A stretch of DNA of 64,000 bases. It comes from Bacteroidota bacterium (GTDB lineage: Bacteria; Bacteroidota; Bacteroidia; Bacteroidales; NBLH01). Of this stretch, positions 36,768 through 48,392 are shown one piece after another (position 1 is the stretch's first letter; each line of letters starts with the position of its first letter). The stretch covers positions 111,758 to 175,757 of the forward strand of contig JANYKN010000042.1 in assembly GCA_025361565.1 (NCBI GenBank), written 5' to 3'. Position numbers and translations under genes: made by a program. The notes beneath the pieces were generated by a model. That model did not search any database. It was given only the letters and a program-made list of their open reading frames with translations, and had not been told where the DNA came from.

Positions 36768-36812
36768 TGGTTTTCTCAACAGCTCAAATATTTTTGCTGT
36801 GCAGCTCAAATT
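36768..36812 (-). promoter_or_regulatory. Candidate AraC operator, copy B (upstream of the 35.9-36.7 kb gene)
   Basis: This 45-base segment matches 34 of 45 bases, without gaps, the element at 37708-37752. Both hold two GCTCAA motifs (TTGAGC on the minus strand) exactly 22 bases apart, here at 36782 and 36804, plus an identical TGGTTTTCTC end. Direct half-sites two helical turns apart are typical of AraC-family binding. It lies just after the araC-type gene and 110 bases before the next minus-strand gene. Confidence 0.55.
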
Positions 36813-37633
36813 TATCTTGTAGGTGCAAATCCGTATTGCTTTTTGTAAGCGGTTGAAAAGTGCGACAGGTTTTTAAAACCCACTTCCAGATAAACATCCG
36901 AAACTTTTACTTTGTCAGCGTTAATTTTGTCATGCGCAATTTTTAATCTTTTTTCAATTAACCATTTTTGAGGTGGTAGTGAGCTAATCTTTTTAAAATC
37001 CCTTTTGAATGAGGCAAGGCTTCTTCCTGTATAATTGGCAATATCTTCAACCGAAAAGTCGTACATATAATTTTTATCCAGAAAACCCATAATGTCTATT
37101 TTCCAGGGTTCGGTGAAATCAAACAAACAGGAATAGAAGTTTTTATCAATGTTCAATAACGAATAAACTCCTTCCTGCATTTTAAGTTTCATAATTTGCT
37201 CACTTGGCTTAATTTCTGAATCAAAATAAGGAATCATGGATTTGAAAAGGCTTTCAATTTCAGGTGATTGAGGTAGTTTTATCAAACTGTGCTTAAACCT
37301 TTGCGTTTCGGCTGGAAGCTCGCTTTTATTAATTGTTTGGAAAAACTCCCGAAGAAAGTTACGGGTAAGTACGAGTGTAATCGTTTTAAATTGTTCACCT
37401 CCAAAGGCTCTTTTGGTTAAAGTCACCCTATTATCCCTGCGGATAAAAACACATTGACCGCCATGAATTCTTGTTTGTTTGTTATTTTCATCCACTAAAA
37501 GTTCTCCGGAATAAACATACATCAATGCATGATTTTCAATCATTTTATGACATCTTATTTCATCGTTAAAATAATGGGCAAAAAATACATCGGAATAACT
37601 AAATACCATGGAGTCTTTGTAGTCTGCTGACAT
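36812..37633 (-). CDS. AraC-family transcriptional regulator
   Basis: 273 residues. The N-terminal 160 residues form a cupin-like ligand domain (MYVYSGELLVDENNKQTRIHGGQCVFI). The C-terminal 100 residues hold two helix-turn-helix units: VEDIANYTGRSLASFKRDFKK and VSDVYLEVGFKNLSHFSTAYKK. It probably controls the redox/hydrolase island and itself: a 45-base element with paired GCTCAA motifs lies upstream of it and again upstream of the next gene. The ligand is unknown. Confidence 0.9.
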   Translation of the reverse strand: MSADYKDSMVFSYSDVFFAHYFNDEIRCHKMIENHALMYVYSGELLVDENNKQTRIHGGQCVFIRRDNRVTLTKRAFGGEQFKTITLVLTRNFLREFFQTINKSELPAETQRFKHSLIKLPQSPEIESLFKSMIPYFDSEIKPSEQIMKLKMQEGVYSLLNIDKNFYSCLFDFTEPWKIDIMGFLDKNYMYDFSVEDIANYTGRSLASFKRDFKKISSLPPQKWLIEKRLKIAHDKINADKVKVSDVYLEVGFKNLSHFSTAYKKQYGFAPTR

Positions 37634-37707
37634 AAGGTTTATTTATATATTGTTTAAAATTCGATTGATAAAGTTAAAAACAAAATTAGAATAAATGATT
37701 TAATGAA

Positions 37708-37752
37708 TGGTTTTCTCTGTGGCTCAATTTATTTTGTTGGGTGGCTCAAATT
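37708..37752 (-). promoter_or_regulatory. Candidate AraC operator, copy A (upstream of the araC-type gene)
   Basis: Paired GCTCAA at 37722 and 37744, 22 bases apart, in a 45-base segment that shares 34 of 45 bases with 36768-36812. It lies 75 bases upstream of the regulator's ATG, a position suited to autoregulation. Confidence 0.55.
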
Positions 37753-37770
37753 AGTCAGTTTAAAACTAAC

Positions 37771-37803
37771 AACACTGCCAGCGTTCGAAATGCTGGCAGT
37801 GTT
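37771..37803 (-). terminator. Hairpin after the cupin gene
   Basis: AACACTGCCAGC and GCTGGCAGTGTT form a perfect 12-bp stem with a 9-base loop, 24 bases downstream of the cupin gene stop. On the minus strand it is followed by GTTAGTTTTAAA, so the U-run is weak. Confidence 0.6.
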
Positions 37804-37826
37804 AATAAATGTTACTCTGTTCAACC

Positions 37827-38318
37827 TTAATTGATTGGTTTATCTGAATATTCTTCATCCGAAACTGGTTGCAACCAAACTACATTTCCTTTTTGCAAAT
37901 TGGTGCTGATTGCAATATGGGTAAGCCCGGAATTTGGTGCTGCTCCATGCCAGTGCTCTGTATCTGGAGGAATTTTTACAACATCACCTTTTCGAATTAA
38001 CTGAGCTGGCTTACCTTTTTCCTGATAATAACCAGTGCCATCGGTTATCAGCAGAATTTGACCTCCCGGATGTTTATGCCACCTGGTTCTTGCACCTGCT
38101 TCAAAAGTTACATTGCCAATTGAAGTATTGTAAATACTATCATTGTTAACAAGCATTTGAAGCCATGCAGTACCTGTAAAATTGTTGTTGGTAATTTTCT
38201 TTCCTTTTGCGAAAACTGATTCTGTTGTTGGTTCTTTAGCTGTTTCTTGTTGCTCCTTACTACAAGCAACAAACCAAACAGATAGAAATATTAGAGTTGT
38301 TTTAATAATAGAATTCAT
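37827..38318 (-). CDS. Cupin lipoprotein
   Basis: 163 residues. A lipoprotein signal ends WFVAC (Cys19). The single cupin domain has both metal motifs: RWHKHPGGQILLITDG and PPDTEHWHGAAP. Such cupins are commonly encoded next to carboxymuconolactone-decarboxylase-like proteins, and here that gene lies 11 bases upstream. Predicted to be envelope-anchored. The reaction is unknown. Confidence 0.87.
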   Translation of the reverse strand: MNSIIKTTLIFLSVWFVACSKEQQETAKEPTTESVFAKGKKITNNNFTGTAWLQMLVNNDSIYNTSIGNVTFEAGARTRWHKHPGGQILLITDGTGYYQEKGKPAQLIRKGDVVKIPPDTEHWHGAAPNSGLTHIAISTNLQKGNVVWLQPVSDEEYSDKPIN

Positions 38319-38329
38319 CGCCTTTAAAG

Positions 38330-39073
38330 TTATTTGGGTTTCCTGTTTTTGAGAACTTCATTTAAAACTGACTGAACAGCTTTTGCTTCTTTTCTACCTA
38401 CAGTTGATTTGATAATTTTTACGAATTGTAGCAATTGTTCCGGTGTTAAACCAACATTTAGACAAATATTCAAATGTGAACGCAACATGGGTTCTGCACC
38501 GCCAATACTGCTGATAACGGATATAGTTACCAATTCTCTTTCTGCATAGCTTAGCACATCACGTTCAAAAATATCAGCAAACAAATGTTCTTTGAGGAAT
38601 ACATCTATTTCGGGAGAAAATGCGGAGTAACCTGTTTTTGGTCCGTCTTGTGATGTTCCTGTCAACTTTTCTAATACCTCTTTTCCTCGTTCATATTTGC
38701 TTCTATCTTCCTTAATTGGAGATGCTTCTGCGCCCAAAACATCATTTATTCCCTTGGCTTTGCGCTCGTCCAATACTTCCATAAAGGTTTGCAAGCCACG
38801 AATACTGCGTGGAAACCCGCAATAGGCATACAGGTGAACGAGGATTTCTTTGATTTGGTTGATGGTAAGGTCTGCCTCAAGACCAACGTTTAGTGCTGTC
38901 TTTAATTTTGCCAAATCACCTTTTGCAGTTAATGCTGCAATGGCGATAATGCTTTGTTCCTTTGGGCTTAATACCTTATTTTTATTCATATTGTTTTGCG
39001 CCTTTAAGTTATACGAAAAAAAACCTATGGTCATAACCAACACAAAAAGTGATTTGAAATTTATTATTCTCAT
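38330..39073 (-). CDS. Exported double-domain carboxymuconolactone decarboxylase-like protein
   Basis: 247 residues. A signal peptide ends NLKAQ. Two CMD domains follow (about 35-110 and 140-240). The first has the helix LTINQIKEILVHLYAYCGFPRS with the His/Cys seen in CMD/AhpD-like proteins. The second has LRSHLNICLNVGLTPEQL. Export is unusual for the family and matches the exported cupin and esterase around it. A peroxidase- or lactone-related role is possible but not shown. Confidence 0.87.
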   Translation of the reverse strand: MRIINFKSLFVLVMTIGFFSYNLKAQNNMNKNKVLSPKEQSIIAIAALTAKGDLAKLKTALNVGLEADLTINQIKEILVHLYAYCGFPRSIRGLQTFMEVLDERKAKGINDVLGAEASPIKEDRSKYERGKEVLEKLTGTSQDGPKTGYSAFSPEIDVFLKEHLFADIFERDVLSYAERELVTISVISSIGGAEPMLRSHLNICLNVGLTPEQLLQFVKIIKSTVGRKEAKAVQSVLNEVLKNRKPK

Positions 39074-39116
39074 ATTTTCGTGGATTTAGCATTTCTTCAT
39101 TGCTTTACTTTGTTAG

Positions 39117-40766
39117 TTAAATGCCATTTGGCTGAAGTTTATCTCCTAATTTCAAAGCCTTTTCAATCACATCCAGTCTGGCTTTTCTCGGATCAATTTT
39201 ACCAACTGGTTTACCATCGGATTGGATATCGAGAATCTCATTGGTTTTGGGATTATAAATAGGCCATTTCGGCAAACCTTTACCATTAGGATTGCCAGTT
39301 TTGGCGAAGTTTACCCAATAGGTGTTCATCATCTTTGCAACCTCTTTATCCTCAGGTGTCGGAGGAGGAGGTGGTGGTCCGAAACCTCCTGTTCCCAGGT
39401 TGTCGAACGCGAATGAAATATCCGTTCCATGTCCGGGGCCAAACTTCATCCGATCCTTCATGGCAGTTGGTACGTAAGAGAAAAGAAAAATGTATGCAGG
39501 ATCGCCCTTGGAGGCAAAAATACTTGCGGTAAACCTTGCAGGCTCAGCCCATACTTTGTCCGTGTTAAACCTTGTTTGTATCTCAGCGAATTCTTTGGTG
39601 CCATCCGGATCGTAGGCAGCTTTTGCCTCACCACTCAGTTCTCCAAATAGTGAAAACAGATCTTCCTTTGTCTTGCTGGCATTAACAAAGCCTCCACCTA
39701 TTTCTGCACTATTATTCCCAATCATGAGCTGAACATGTGAATACCTGCTTGCCTTATAAGCGCTCTCAGCAGTTTCTACAACAAATTTGCCGTCGAGAAT
39801 CGGGCCTGAATAGATACGCGGACCTCCCTGACCATCAGTTTCCTGTCCACCGTCCACAATCTCTTCAACTTTCAGGGCACGAAGTTTGGCAAGTGCATCA
39901 GCATCTGTGCCATTTATTCCATGTTTGTGGGCGAAGTTTATTCCAATCATTTCTGCCGAAACAGGGTAATAAGGACTTGCATTTTCTTTATCGATCGGCC
40001 TGCCGGTCAATACGCCATCGCGACCGCCACCAGAATGACTGATTGCCTTTTGGAAAAGACCTTTTGCAGCAGGAATTGTCAACAATGAATGTATCGAAAC
40101 GCCACCTGCAGAGAAACCGAAAATGGTTACATTTTCAGGATCGCCCCCAAACGCTGCAATGTTTTGCTGTACCCACTTGAGTGCGGCAATCTGGTCCATA
40201 AATGCGTAGCTGCCCTTGGGTTCTTCGGGATGCTCCTGGCTCAATGCAGGGAATGCAAAATGACCAAGGCGTCCCAGGCGGTAATTGATGGTTATCAAGA
40301 TGACTCCTTTTTTTGCAAACTGACCTTCAACGCCAGCACCGGAGCCGCTACCCATTACAAAGGCGCCACCATGAATCCATACCATAACTGGCAGCTTTGC
40401 ATTCTTTACAGCACCAGCTGGTCTCCATACATTAAGGAACAAGCAATCTTCCGATGAGCCTTCCTGAATAGCCCCTGGAGCAACACCCCATCCTGCCTGG
40501 GCACAATTAGCACCAAATTTGCTGGCATCACGCTCACCTTCCCAAGCAACAACGGGTTGAGGAGGACGCCAGCGAAATTCTCCTACCGGTGGTGCAGCAT
40601 AAGGAATTCCCTTAAAATAGTCGACATCACCATCTTTTACGCCACGCAAAATTCCATAGTTGGTTTTAACCTTTGGTGCCAGGGCCGCACTATCTTTTAC
40701 ATTCATTTGCTGAGCGTTCAAGCTGAAAGCAATCATAATTGCTAATATTGCTAATACTTTCTTCAT
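39117..40766 (-). CDS. Exported type-B carboxylesterase
   Basis: 549 residues. A signal peptide ends SLNAQ. Alpha/beta hydrolase with the type-B signature EDCLFLNVWRP, an oxyanion hole HGGAF and nucleophile Ser in GFSAGG (Phe replaces the common Glu). The catalytic His is probably in GPGHGTDISFAF. A Pro-rich stretch (FGPPPPPPTPED) lies near residue 465. It hydrolyses carboxylic esters outside the cytoplasm. It sits in a run of minus-strand hydrolase genes with short gaps. Confidence 0.9.
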   Translation of the reverse strand: MKKVLAILAIMIAFSLNAQQMNVKDSAALAPKVKTNYGILRGVKDGDVDYFKGIPYAAPPVGEFRWRPPQPVVAWEGERDASKFGANCAQAGWGVAPGAIQEGSSEDCLFLNVWRPAGAVKNAKLPVMVWIHGGAFVMGSGSGAGVEGQFAKKGVILITINYRLGRLGHFAFPALSQEHPEEPKGSYAFMDQIAALKWVQQNIAAFGGDPENVTIFGFSAGGVSIHSLLTIPAAKGLFQKAISHSGGGRDGVLTGRPIDKENASPYYPVSAEMIGINFAHKHGINGTDADALAKLRALKVEEIVDGGQETDGQGGPRIYSGPILDGKFVVETAESAYKASRYSHVQLMIGNNSAEIGGGFVNASKTKEDLFSLFGELSGEAKAAYDPDGTKEFAEIQTRFNTDKVWAEPARFTASIFASKGDPAYIFLFSYVPTAMKDRMKFGPGHGTDISFAFDNLGTGGFGPPPPPPTPEDKEVAKMMNTYWVNFAKTGNPNGKGLPKWPIYNPKTNEILDIQSDGKPVGKIDPRKARLDVIEKALKLGDKLQPNGI

Positions 40767-40778
40767 ATTTATACTTTT

Positions 40779-41264
40779 TTAGTGATTGTTATTAGGCGGA
40801 GGTGCAGGCAGATGAGAGAAGGACAAAGATCCCAACTTCCAGCTACCATTTTGCTTAATATAAACCTCGGTAGCTACAAAATCATTGGTGACTTCTTTTC
40901 CGCCCACAACAGCCAACAATGTAATTCTGTTCAAGAGAATTGCTGTATTGTCTACAATATTCACCGTCAAATCAAGTATATCCGCCTTTTTGTACCAGAT
41001 AAAACCGCCCTTAATGATATTGACTTCCTGTTCTTTACCCCAACTCCCTCCCATGTGAACAAACATAGCTTTCTCGTGAAAGAAATTGCTAAGCGTATCA
41101 GCTTTTTTATCTGCCATCCACTGCCATTTTTCTTTAGAAAGTTTAATAATTTCCTGTTCAGCAGCGGTGAAGGTTCTGTTGGTTGGATTTAATGCAGGAT
41201 ATTGTCCAAAGGACAATTGTGGACTAATAAGGATTAAAAATAATCCGAGAATTGTTGTTTTCAT
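40779..41264 (-). CDS. Exported NTF2-like (SnoaL/DUF4440-type) protein
   Basis: 161 residues. A signal peptide ends SFGQ. The remaining residues fit the NTF2-like cone fold (AEQEIIKLSKEKWQWMADKKADTLSNFF, ILLNRITLLAVVGGKEV, YIKQNGSWKLGSLSFSHLP). Family members include isomerases and binding proteins. No catalytic residues can be assigned. It lies 12 bases before the carboxylesterase gene. Confidence 0.8.
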   Translation of the reverse strand: MKTTILGLFLILISPQLSFGQYPALNPTNRTFTAAEQEIIKLSKEKWQWMADKKADTLSNFFHEKAMFVHMGGSWGKEQEVNIIKGGFIWYKKADILDLTVNIVDNTAILLNRITLLAVVGGKEVTNDFVATEVYIKQNGSWKLGSLSFSHLPAPPPNNNH

Positions 41265-41303
41265 AGTTTTGTTTTTTAATTAATGATTAATAATAATTTG
41301 AAT

Positions 41304-41349
41304 ATTCATCGGGTGATTCGTTGATAGAACCTATAGTCATCCGATGAAT
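41304..41349 (-). terminator. Hairpin after the first alpha/beta hydrolase gene
   Basis: ATTCATCGGGTGA and TCATCCGATGAAT pair in 12 of 13 positions around a 20-base loop, directly after the stop at 41353. It is not followed by a clear U-run and may act as an attenuator or processing site within the operon. Confidence 0.45.
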
Positions 41350-41352
41350 TAT

Positions 41353-42405
41353 TTACAGATATTTACCCAAAAACTCTTTCAGTTTGCCCACTGCCTGATC
41401 TACATATTCAGGAACATAATAAGTTTGAATGTGGGTAGCTCCCGGAATCAGAAATAATTCCTTCTCTTTTGTGCCTGTAGCCAACTTGAATGCATCGTCA
41501 GTCATATAATAACTGTCTGCTTTGCTGCCTGCCATCATCAACAAAGGCTGGTTGATTAAATCCATATTGGTGGCTGCATCAAATTCCATCAAATCGAGCA
41601 GGCTACTCATAGTGTACCTGAACGTAGAATTTGGGTGTGCATGGGTTCTGTTGTAATAATAATGACCTTCGCGATAAAGATCAAAAGGCATTTTGTCCGC
41701 CATTTCATCGGTTATTTTTGTATCACCAGCATAACGAACTTCTCCTTCTGCTGCTTCCAAGGCACGGGCTTCTGAAGCTTGTTTTAACCTTTCCTGAATG
41801 GTGGATAGTTGAGAATTCATAAATCCGTTCCGCCTTACCACACCTGAATTAAACATGCTTAGAGTAGCCAGAACTTTAAAACGTTTGTCGGTTTGAGCCG
41901 CCTTTAATGAGTAGCCACCACCACCGCAGATGCCAAATAAACCCAGATGATTGGCATCCACACCTGCATAATGGGTTATAAAATCTGCCATCCCACGAAT
42001 ATCCTCAATCCGAAAGGCAGGCTTGTCCACATTGCGTGGCAATCCACCACTGGCGCCCTGGTACGATGCATCAGCAGTAATGGTTATGTAACCCAATTCA
42101 GCCAAACACTGTGCATATAATCCGGCAACTTGTTCTTTTACGCCTCCGTTTGGGTGCGCTACCACAACCGCCTGATATTTTTTCGAAGGGTCATAGTTGG
42201 CTGGTGTATAAACATTGGCAGCGATATCAATTCCATTCAGTTTATAGCTTACGGGATGGATATTCACTTTGCCCGGCACATTTTCTGTAATAGCATCCTT
42301 GTAAACTAGGCCAAATGGATTGCTAAGCTTGGTTTGAGCCGAAGTAATAATGCCTATTGTTAAAAACATTATTATAAAAAATTGACTAATAATATTTCCT
42401 TTCAT
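41353..42405 (-). CDS. Exported alpha/beta hydrolase (dienelactone hydrolase-like, Cys nucleophile)
   Basis: 350 residues. A signal peptide ends ITSAQ. The nucleophile elbow is FGICGGGGYS, with Cys in place of Ser, as in dienelactone hydrolase and YcjY/LigI-type relatives. An oxyanion region HPNGGVKEQ and the catalytic His in GATHIQTYYV are seen. It probably acts on lactones, thioesters or esters in the periplasm. It lies between another alpha/beta hydrolase gene and the NTF2-like gene. Confidence 0.85.
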   Translation of the reverse strand: MKGNIISQFFIIMFLTIGIITSAQTKLSNPFGLVYKDAITENVPGKVNIHPVSYKLNGIDIAANVYTPANYDPSKKYQAVVVAHPNGGVKEQVAGLYAQCLAELGYITITADASYQGASGGLPRNVDKPAFRIEDIRGMADFITHYAGVDANHLGLFGICGGGGYSLKAAQTDKRFKVLATLSMFNSGVVRRNGFMNSQLSTIQERLKQASEARALEAAEGEVRYAGDTKITDEMADKMPFDLYREGHYYYNRTHAHPNSTFRYTMSSLLDLMEFDAATNMDLINQPLLMMAGSKADSYYMTDDAFKLATGTKEKELFLIPGATHIQTYYVPEYVDQAVGKLKEFLGKYL

Positions 42406-42500
42406 CTTAAGATTCCTCCATTATAATTATAAAATCTTTTCTAATTTTTGCTTCGCAAGAAAAAAGTTCAAATGACAAATTTCTAATTTCTCTATATGCA

Positions 42501-43610
42501 TCATCTATCCAATCCCTTCTCTTTTAACCATTTCGACATTAAATCTGCTATTTCAATATTGTTTAAATCCGAAAACGGGAAATGCGTATTCCCTTTAATC
42601 CCTATTTCAGGCAAATGAACTACGGTGACATCACCACCATGCTTGTTTACTGCATCTCTCCACAACCTGGCCATTTCCAGACGTGCACGCCAGCCGTCCT
42701 GACCCGGGTTATCCATTGGTTTATCGGGAATATTATCACCATAATATATAATGATTGGGATTTTAGTCAGCTTCATAAAATCGGATAAAGGCACACCAAA
42801 AGCAGTGAGTGTACCTCCAGCCATTGCTATTGGTGCGGGCACTTCTCCTTCGGGAAACACAAAACCGCTTCCCGGTTCGTAAGCCACAATTGCTTTTACA
42901 TTTTGATTTTTGACGGCTGTTGCCCAACCCATTCCGCCTGAATGTGAATGTGTAACCAGAATTGCCGGACCAATTTTATTGAAAAGAGCCGAAACAGCAT
43001 CTGAATTGACATTCATATCTATTGGGCCAATATTGGGTACCATTTGACGAAAATACTGGTTTAGTGTATTCGTATCGCGTGCAAACAGCACACCATCAAA
43101 ATAGTTTGGCCAGATTCCCACACGGAAAGTATCGAACCATTGCTGCTCGTCGGGCGTTGGGTTAATGGTGCCAGCCGCCATACTGCGGCTTGCATTCCCT
43201 CTGCGTGGCTGATCAATAAGATAAACCCCAAAATGCCTGCGTAAAAAGATATTTTGATATCCTTCACGCCCATCAGGTGTGGTTTCCCAGGTTTTAGAAA
43301 ACTGACCTATTCCATGCCACATTACCAAGGGATATTTGCGTGCTTTCGCCGGAATCTGATAAAAAACATAAGCATGATCACCGTGAAAGGTTTGCCCGTC
43401 TGGTGTTGGTTTGTATGGATCGAAAGTTCCCGGATTGCTGATTACCGTTCCACCCACGGCAAAACTGCCTTGTTCCTGAATCATTATAGGTTTTTCTTTT
43501 TTCTGAGCGTAGACAGGCAGAACGACAAATAAAACTGAAAAGATAAGAAGTTTTACAACTCCAGTTTTATGTATGTTTTTGAATAAAAATGATGATTTTT
43601 TGCTTTTCAT
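42501..43610 (-). CDS. Exported alpha/beta hydrolase (esterase)
   Basis: 369 residues. A signal peptide ends VYAQ. Oxyanion segment MWHGIGQFSKTW, nucleophile Ser in HSHSGGMG and a C-terminal catalytic His in KGNTHFPFSD. It is probably the first gene of the minus-strand hydrolase operon running to about 37.8 kb. The sequence GTINPTPDEQQWFDTFRVG and the long insert are typical of a Bacteroidota secreted-esterase subfamily. The substrate is unknown. Confidence 0.85.
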   Translation of the reverse strand: MKSKKSSFLFKNIHKTGVVKLLIFSVLFVVLPVYAQKKEKPIMIQEQGSFAVGGTVISNPGTFDPYKPTPDGQTFHGDHAYVFYQIPAKARKYPLVMWHGIGQFSKTWETTPDGREGYQNIFLRRHFGVYLIDQPRRGNASRSMAAGTINPTPDEQQWFDTFRVGIWPNYFDGVLFARDTNTLNQYFRQMVPNIGPIDMNVNSDAVSALFNKIGPAILVTHSHSGGMGWATAVKNQNVKAIVAYEPGSGFVFPEGEVPAPIAMAGGTLTAFGVPLSDFMKLTKIPIIIYYGDNIPDKPMDNPGQDGWRARLEMARLWRDAVNKHGGDVTVVHLPEIGIKGNTHFPFSDLNNIEIADLMSKWLKEKGLDR

Positions 43611-43954
43611 AATATATCGAATTAATTATTATCTGTTCTTTAGCTGAAATCCAGGGCAATCGCAATCAAATTCGTAAATTGAATGTTGAACCCTTATCAG
43701 GGTTCTGGGATCTGCTATTTTTTTTCTCCCCGCATTTTATGCGGGGTTATTCATAATTGAATCCCTTCAGGATTCTTATTTATCCAAACCACGAAGTGTT
43801 TGAACTTTGAACTTAGCGAAGCGATCTCTCCGAAGGAAATAACCCTGGGTAAATGCTGAGCCTTGGCGAAGCTGAAACCCAAGGAGAATAAGAAATCATC
43901 AAAAGAACTCTGAAGGAGTTCAACTTTTTAAACACGGTCACCCTGAGCTAAAAT
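43611..43954. repeat. Gene-free region with several short hairpins
   Basis: 344 bases with GAACCC/GGGTTC at 43688-43705, CCCCGCAT/ATGCGGGG at 43728?-43746 and GAACTC/GAGTTC near 43909-43922, besides 'GAATCCCTTCAGGATTC'. This mosaic is typical of intergenic repeat clusters in uncultured Bacteroidota. No gene is seen. Confidence 0.5.
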
Positions 43955-44821
<867 letters not shown>

Positions 44822-44883
44822 TTACATCGTTTGAGTAAAACAAAAATTCATGAAACAAATTTACGGTTAATAAACAGGGTGGC

Positions 44884-44925
44884 TTGTATACAGATTACTG
44901 GTTTTTGTACCGGAATCACGGATAA
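44884..44925 (+). promoter_or_regulatory. Possible AraC half-sites between AKR and AraC genes
   Basis: Two TTGTA motifs occur in direct orientation 21 bases apart (44884 and 44905), with further partial similarity (GATTAC versus AATCAC). Spacing and position between divergent regulator and enzyme genes suit an AraC-type operator. The similarity is short, so this is tentative. Confidence 0.3.
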
Positions 44926-44994
44926 TGAATTTCGGTGTATTATTTTTAGAGAAAATGCTATAATTTTGAATTCATTTCAATAATATTTAAAGCA

Positions 44995-45891
44995 ATGGAT
45001 GAAATAATCAAACTGGATAATATATCTCAATACAATTCATTACGTGGAATGGAAACACTTCATCCTTTGGTAAGTGTATTTGAGTTTTCAAATATGAAGC
45101 TTATTCCGGAAGCCAGGGCACACTATGGTTTCTACTGTGTTTTCCTGAAAGAAGCGGTATGTGGCGATTTGAAATATGGATGTAAAAATTACGATTATCA
45201 GGAAGGTACGCTCGTTTTTATTGCACCGGGCCAGGTAGTAGGTATTGGCAGCAAACCTGAGAGTCCCAGGCCTAAAGGTTGGGCTTTGCTTTTTCATCCC
45301 GATTTAATCAGGGGAACTTCGCTTGGCCAACATATCAAAGAATATACATTTTTCTCGTACGAGGCCAATGAAGCTTTGCATTTATCGGAAAAAGAACGCC
45401 AGATTATATTGGATTGCCTGAATAAAATTGACTACGAATTGCATCAATCGATTGATAAACACAGTAAAAGGCTTATTGCCAATAATATTGAATTATTTCT
45501 CAATTATTGTTTGCGTTTTTACGACCGCCAGTTTATTACGCGTGGCGAAGTGCATAAGGATATTTTGGTAAAGTTCGAAAAATTACTCGACAACTATTTT
45601 CAATCCGAAACCGTTCAAACTGATGGATTGCCAACCGTAAAATATTGTGCTGACCAGTTATACCTTTCACCAAACTATTTTGGCGATTTAATTAAAAAGG
45701 AAACCGGCAAATCAGCACAGGAAAATATCCAGTTAAAATTAATAGATGTCGCAAAAGAAAAAATTTTCGATAAAAGTAAATCTATGAGCGAGATAGCTTA
45801 TGAATTAGGTTTTAAATACCCGCAACATTTTACAAGGATGTTTAAAAATAGTGTGGGTGTTTCGCCGGGAGAATATAGATCTGCGAATTAA
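44995..45891 (+). CDS. AraC-family transcriptional regulator
   Basis: 298 residues. The N-terminal cupin-like domain (YQEGTLVFIAPGQVVGIG) reads a small ligand. The C-terminal 105 residues give two helix-turn-helix units: VKYCADQLYLSPNYFGDLIKKETG and MSEIAYELGFKYPQHFTRMFKNSVG, ending VSPGEYR. Divergent to the AKR gene at 43955-44806, with 188 bases between, so it probably activates that gene. Confidence 0.9.
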   Translation: MDEIIKLDNISQYNSLRGMETLHPLVSVFEFSNMKLIPEARAHYGFYCVFLKEAVCGDLKYGCKNYDYQEGTLVFIAPGQVVGIGSKPESPRPKGWALLFHPDLIRGTSLGQHIKEYTFFSYEANEALHLSEKERQIILDCLNKIDYELHQSIDKHSKRLIANNIELFLNYCLRFYDRQFITRGEVHKDILVKFEKLLDNYFQSETVQTDGLPTVKYCADQLYLSPNYFGDLIKKETGKSAQENIQLKLIDVAKEKIFDKSKSMSEIAYELGFKYPQHFTRMFKNSVGVSPGEYRSAN

Positions 45892-45965
45892 GCTAAAAAA
45901 GAGGCTGCCTCAAAAGGGTATTTTTTAGCAAAATCACTTTCGTTTTGACACTGATTGTTGAAAAT

Positions 45966-46107
45966 AGCCACGAATGCACGAATCTATGCTAATTTTGAGT
46001 TTACCAAACGGGTAAATTTATTCGAGTAAATAACAAATATACAGCATATTGATTAACAATAATTGCCTTTGAAAAAAAATCAATACTCTATTTGTGCATT
46101 CGAGGCT
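45966..46107. repeat. 142-bp element with imperfect 18-bp inverted ends
   Basis: AGCCACGAATGCACGAAT (45966-45983) pairs with ATTTGTGCATTCGAGGCT (46090-46107) in 16 of 18 positions. A related CCGTGCATTCG occurs at 47466. 'GAGGCTGCCTCAAAAG' at 45902 recalls the ends of the 6988-7163 element. It looks like a small non-autonomous repeat. Confidence 0.5.
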
Positions 46108-46184
46108 TTTATTTTAAAAGAATATTTTGAATCTCTTATGCTTTTGAGACAACTTCAATTTAGTTCAGTAATGATTAAAAAATC

Positions 46185-48014
<1,830 letters not shown>

Positions 48015-48392
48015 ATGAAATCAGTATCACCAAACATATTTGTTACCGACATTAACCAGACAATTAGCTTTTACAAGCAATTGGGTTTTATTTTAACAAT
48101 CACTGTTCCGGAAGAAGGAAATTTTATTTTTGCAATGATGACTTGCGGGAATGTGACATTTATGTTTCAAACTTTAGAGAGTTTGGGCAATGACTTACCA
48201 ATCATTTCCAGACAAAACGGAGGTTCGTTACTTTTGTATATTCAAACCGATGAAATCCGAAAATTCTATGACAGGATTAAGCACAAAGTAAGAGTGGTTA
48301 AAGAACTTGAAAAAACATTTTATGGGGCAACAGAATTTTCTATTGAAGACAACAATGGCTATTTACTGACATTTGCTGAAGATGAAGAATAA
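48015..48392 (+). CDS. VOC/glyoxalase-family protein
   Basis: 125 residues with one VOC fold: two beta-alpha-beta-beta-beta modules, visible as SPNIFVTDINQTISFYKQLGF and later GGSLLLYIQTDEIRKFYDRI, ending IEDNNGYLLTFAE. Members bind divalent metal and include glyoxalases, dioxygenases and antibiotic-resistance binders. The metal ligands are not complete enough to name a reaction. Its end overlaps the next gene by 11 bases, so the two are translationally coupled. Confidence 0.8.
   Translation: MKSVSPNIFVTDINQTISFYKQLGFILTITVPEEGNFIFAMMTCGNVTFMFQTLESLGNDLPIISRQNGGSLLLYIQTDEIRKFYDRIKHKVRVVKELEKTFYGATEFSIEDNNGYLLTFAEDEE

Noticed and set aside
39222..40457. Several plus-strand ORFs opposite the carboxylesterase
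   Set aside because: Antisense shadows of a conserved gene, with low-quality residue composition.
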